From Planctomycetota bacterium (GTDB taxonomy: Bacteria; Planctomycetota; Planctomycetia; Pirellulales; Pirellulaceae), in NCBI GenBank assembly GCA_014381825.1, contig JACNKX010000062.1, positions 1-64,000 on the forward strand: a stretch of 64,000 bases of DNA. The letters are read 5' to 3'. The notes under the pieces are model-generated. The model saw nothing but the letters and a program-made list of their open reading frames with translations. It did not search any database and was not told the origin of the DNA. The position numbers and the translations under genes were made by a program. Position 1 is the stretch's first letter. Each line of letters opens with the position of its first letter. This document shows positions 63,685 through 64,000 of this stretch, one piece after another.

Positions 63685-64000
63685 TTACTGATTCAATATA
63701 AACTCTTTCGTGTTGATCAACGCCCAGACGAGATCGCGCATTCCCTCGCTCAAGGAATCCACTCCGGCAAGATGTTTCTCGGCCTTTTCTGTTTCCTCAG
63801 CGGATGGAGGACGGTTTACGGTACGCAGCCAAGCGGCTCGAATGAGCTTGGAACGGTCAACCTTGTTACCTGCCCTTTCCGAATCTGCAATCTCTTGAAT
63901 CCAGCCGCTTTCGTTTATCCGTTGCTCAACGAGTGGATCGTTCTGCAGAAACACGGATTGCAACAAGGTCGGTTGATTAACGCGCTCACAGTCGCAGTTG
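63685..64000 (-). CDS. DUF1549/DUF1553 protein, C-terminal part; 5' part outside window
   Basis: The minus-strand frame is open from the stop at 63685 to the right edge, so the N terminus lies beyond it. It reads NCDCERVNQPTLLQSVFLQN at the edge, then SKLIRAAWLRTVNRPPSAEE, TEKAEKHL and DLVWALINTKEFILNQ, the standard DUF1553 C-terminal end (NQPTLLQxxxLQNDP...ALINTKEFILN). 74 bp separate its stop from the downstream DUF1501 start, the usual pair. The Cys pair in CDCERVNQPT is common in the family. Confidence 0.9.
   Translation of the reverse strand, partial: NCDCERVNQPTLLQSVFLQNDPLVEQRINESGWIQEIADSERAGNKVDRSKLIRAAWLRTVNRPPSAEETEKAEKHLAGVDSLSEGMRDLVWALINTKEFILNQ

Overview
The window is chromosomal DNA from a planctomycete, most likely a member of the Pirellulales or a near relative. 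The evidence is the dense set of families that are expanded in that phylum: four DUF1501 proteins with twin-arginine-like leaders, three DUF1549/DUF1553 proteins (two with CxxCH cytochrome-like motifs visible in the window), a sulfatase, a Gfo/Idh/MocA oxidoreductase with a twin-arginine leader, a DUF1559 remnant, a dockerin-bearing surface protein with an LEDRxxLD-type N terminus, and PQQ-propeller and CHAT proteins. Base composition is moderately GC-rich. I see no rRNA, tRNA, CRISPR array, prophage or intact insertion sequence.

Layout. 1-6.4 kb (minus): the N-terminal part of a long exported TPR protein running off the left edge, then a tight methyltransferase / GT2 / GT-C operon. 6.5-17 kb: metal-dependent deaminase-like amidohydrolase, exported oxidoreductase, HEAT-like protein, leuS, map, SH3-domain protein and an ABC-2 permease. 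17.2-21.8 kb: HtrA-like protease fused to a concanavalin-like domain and a SirB1 transglutaminase-like domain, a small membrane protein, an M48 protease, aroH and a gamma-glutamylcyclotransferase-like protein. 21.9-36 kb: AddA-like helicase-nuclease, DUF1501, DHH phosphoesterase, small lipoprotein, exported TPR-CHAT protein, GNAT protein and a DUF1549/1553 + DUF1501 pair. 36-44.4 kb: YdeI-like protein, an RLIG1-like RNA ligase with a DNA-binding-like N terminus, a 1204-residue beta-propeller/dockerin protein and a Rep/UvrD helicase. 44.5-50.7 kb: a triple CxxC-repeat secreted protein, an RNA helicase plus cold-shock pair, a decayed patch (response regulator and DUF1559 remnants) and a sulfatase. 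50.9-55.2 kb (minus): an ECF sigma / membrane protein / Spy-like thioredoxin-fold protein / AhpD-like / hydratase operon. 55.4-64 kb: nitrilase, PQQ propeller, and two DUF1549/1553 + DUF1501 groups, the last running off the right edge.

The strongest novelty candidates are two. First, one gene at 52078-54261 (minus) is divided by a single in-frame TGA that falls where the redox motif of its thioredoxin-like domain should be (Cys-TGA), followed by a hairpin with the geometry of a bacterial SECIS element: a possible new selenoprotein. Second, the 37284-38099 gene encodes a bacterial relative of the eukaryotic RNA ligase RLIG1 (C12orf29) joined to an AT-hook-like and ribbon-helix-helix-like N terminus, behind a near-consensus promoter positioned so that its mRNA would be leaderless. 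Other points of interest are a palindrome-bearing, in-frame extra segment inside the editing region of leuS, a CHAT domain that appears to lack both catalytic residues, and cohesin-like plus dockerin modules in one polypeptide.

All family assignments are from reading motifs by eye. No database search was run.
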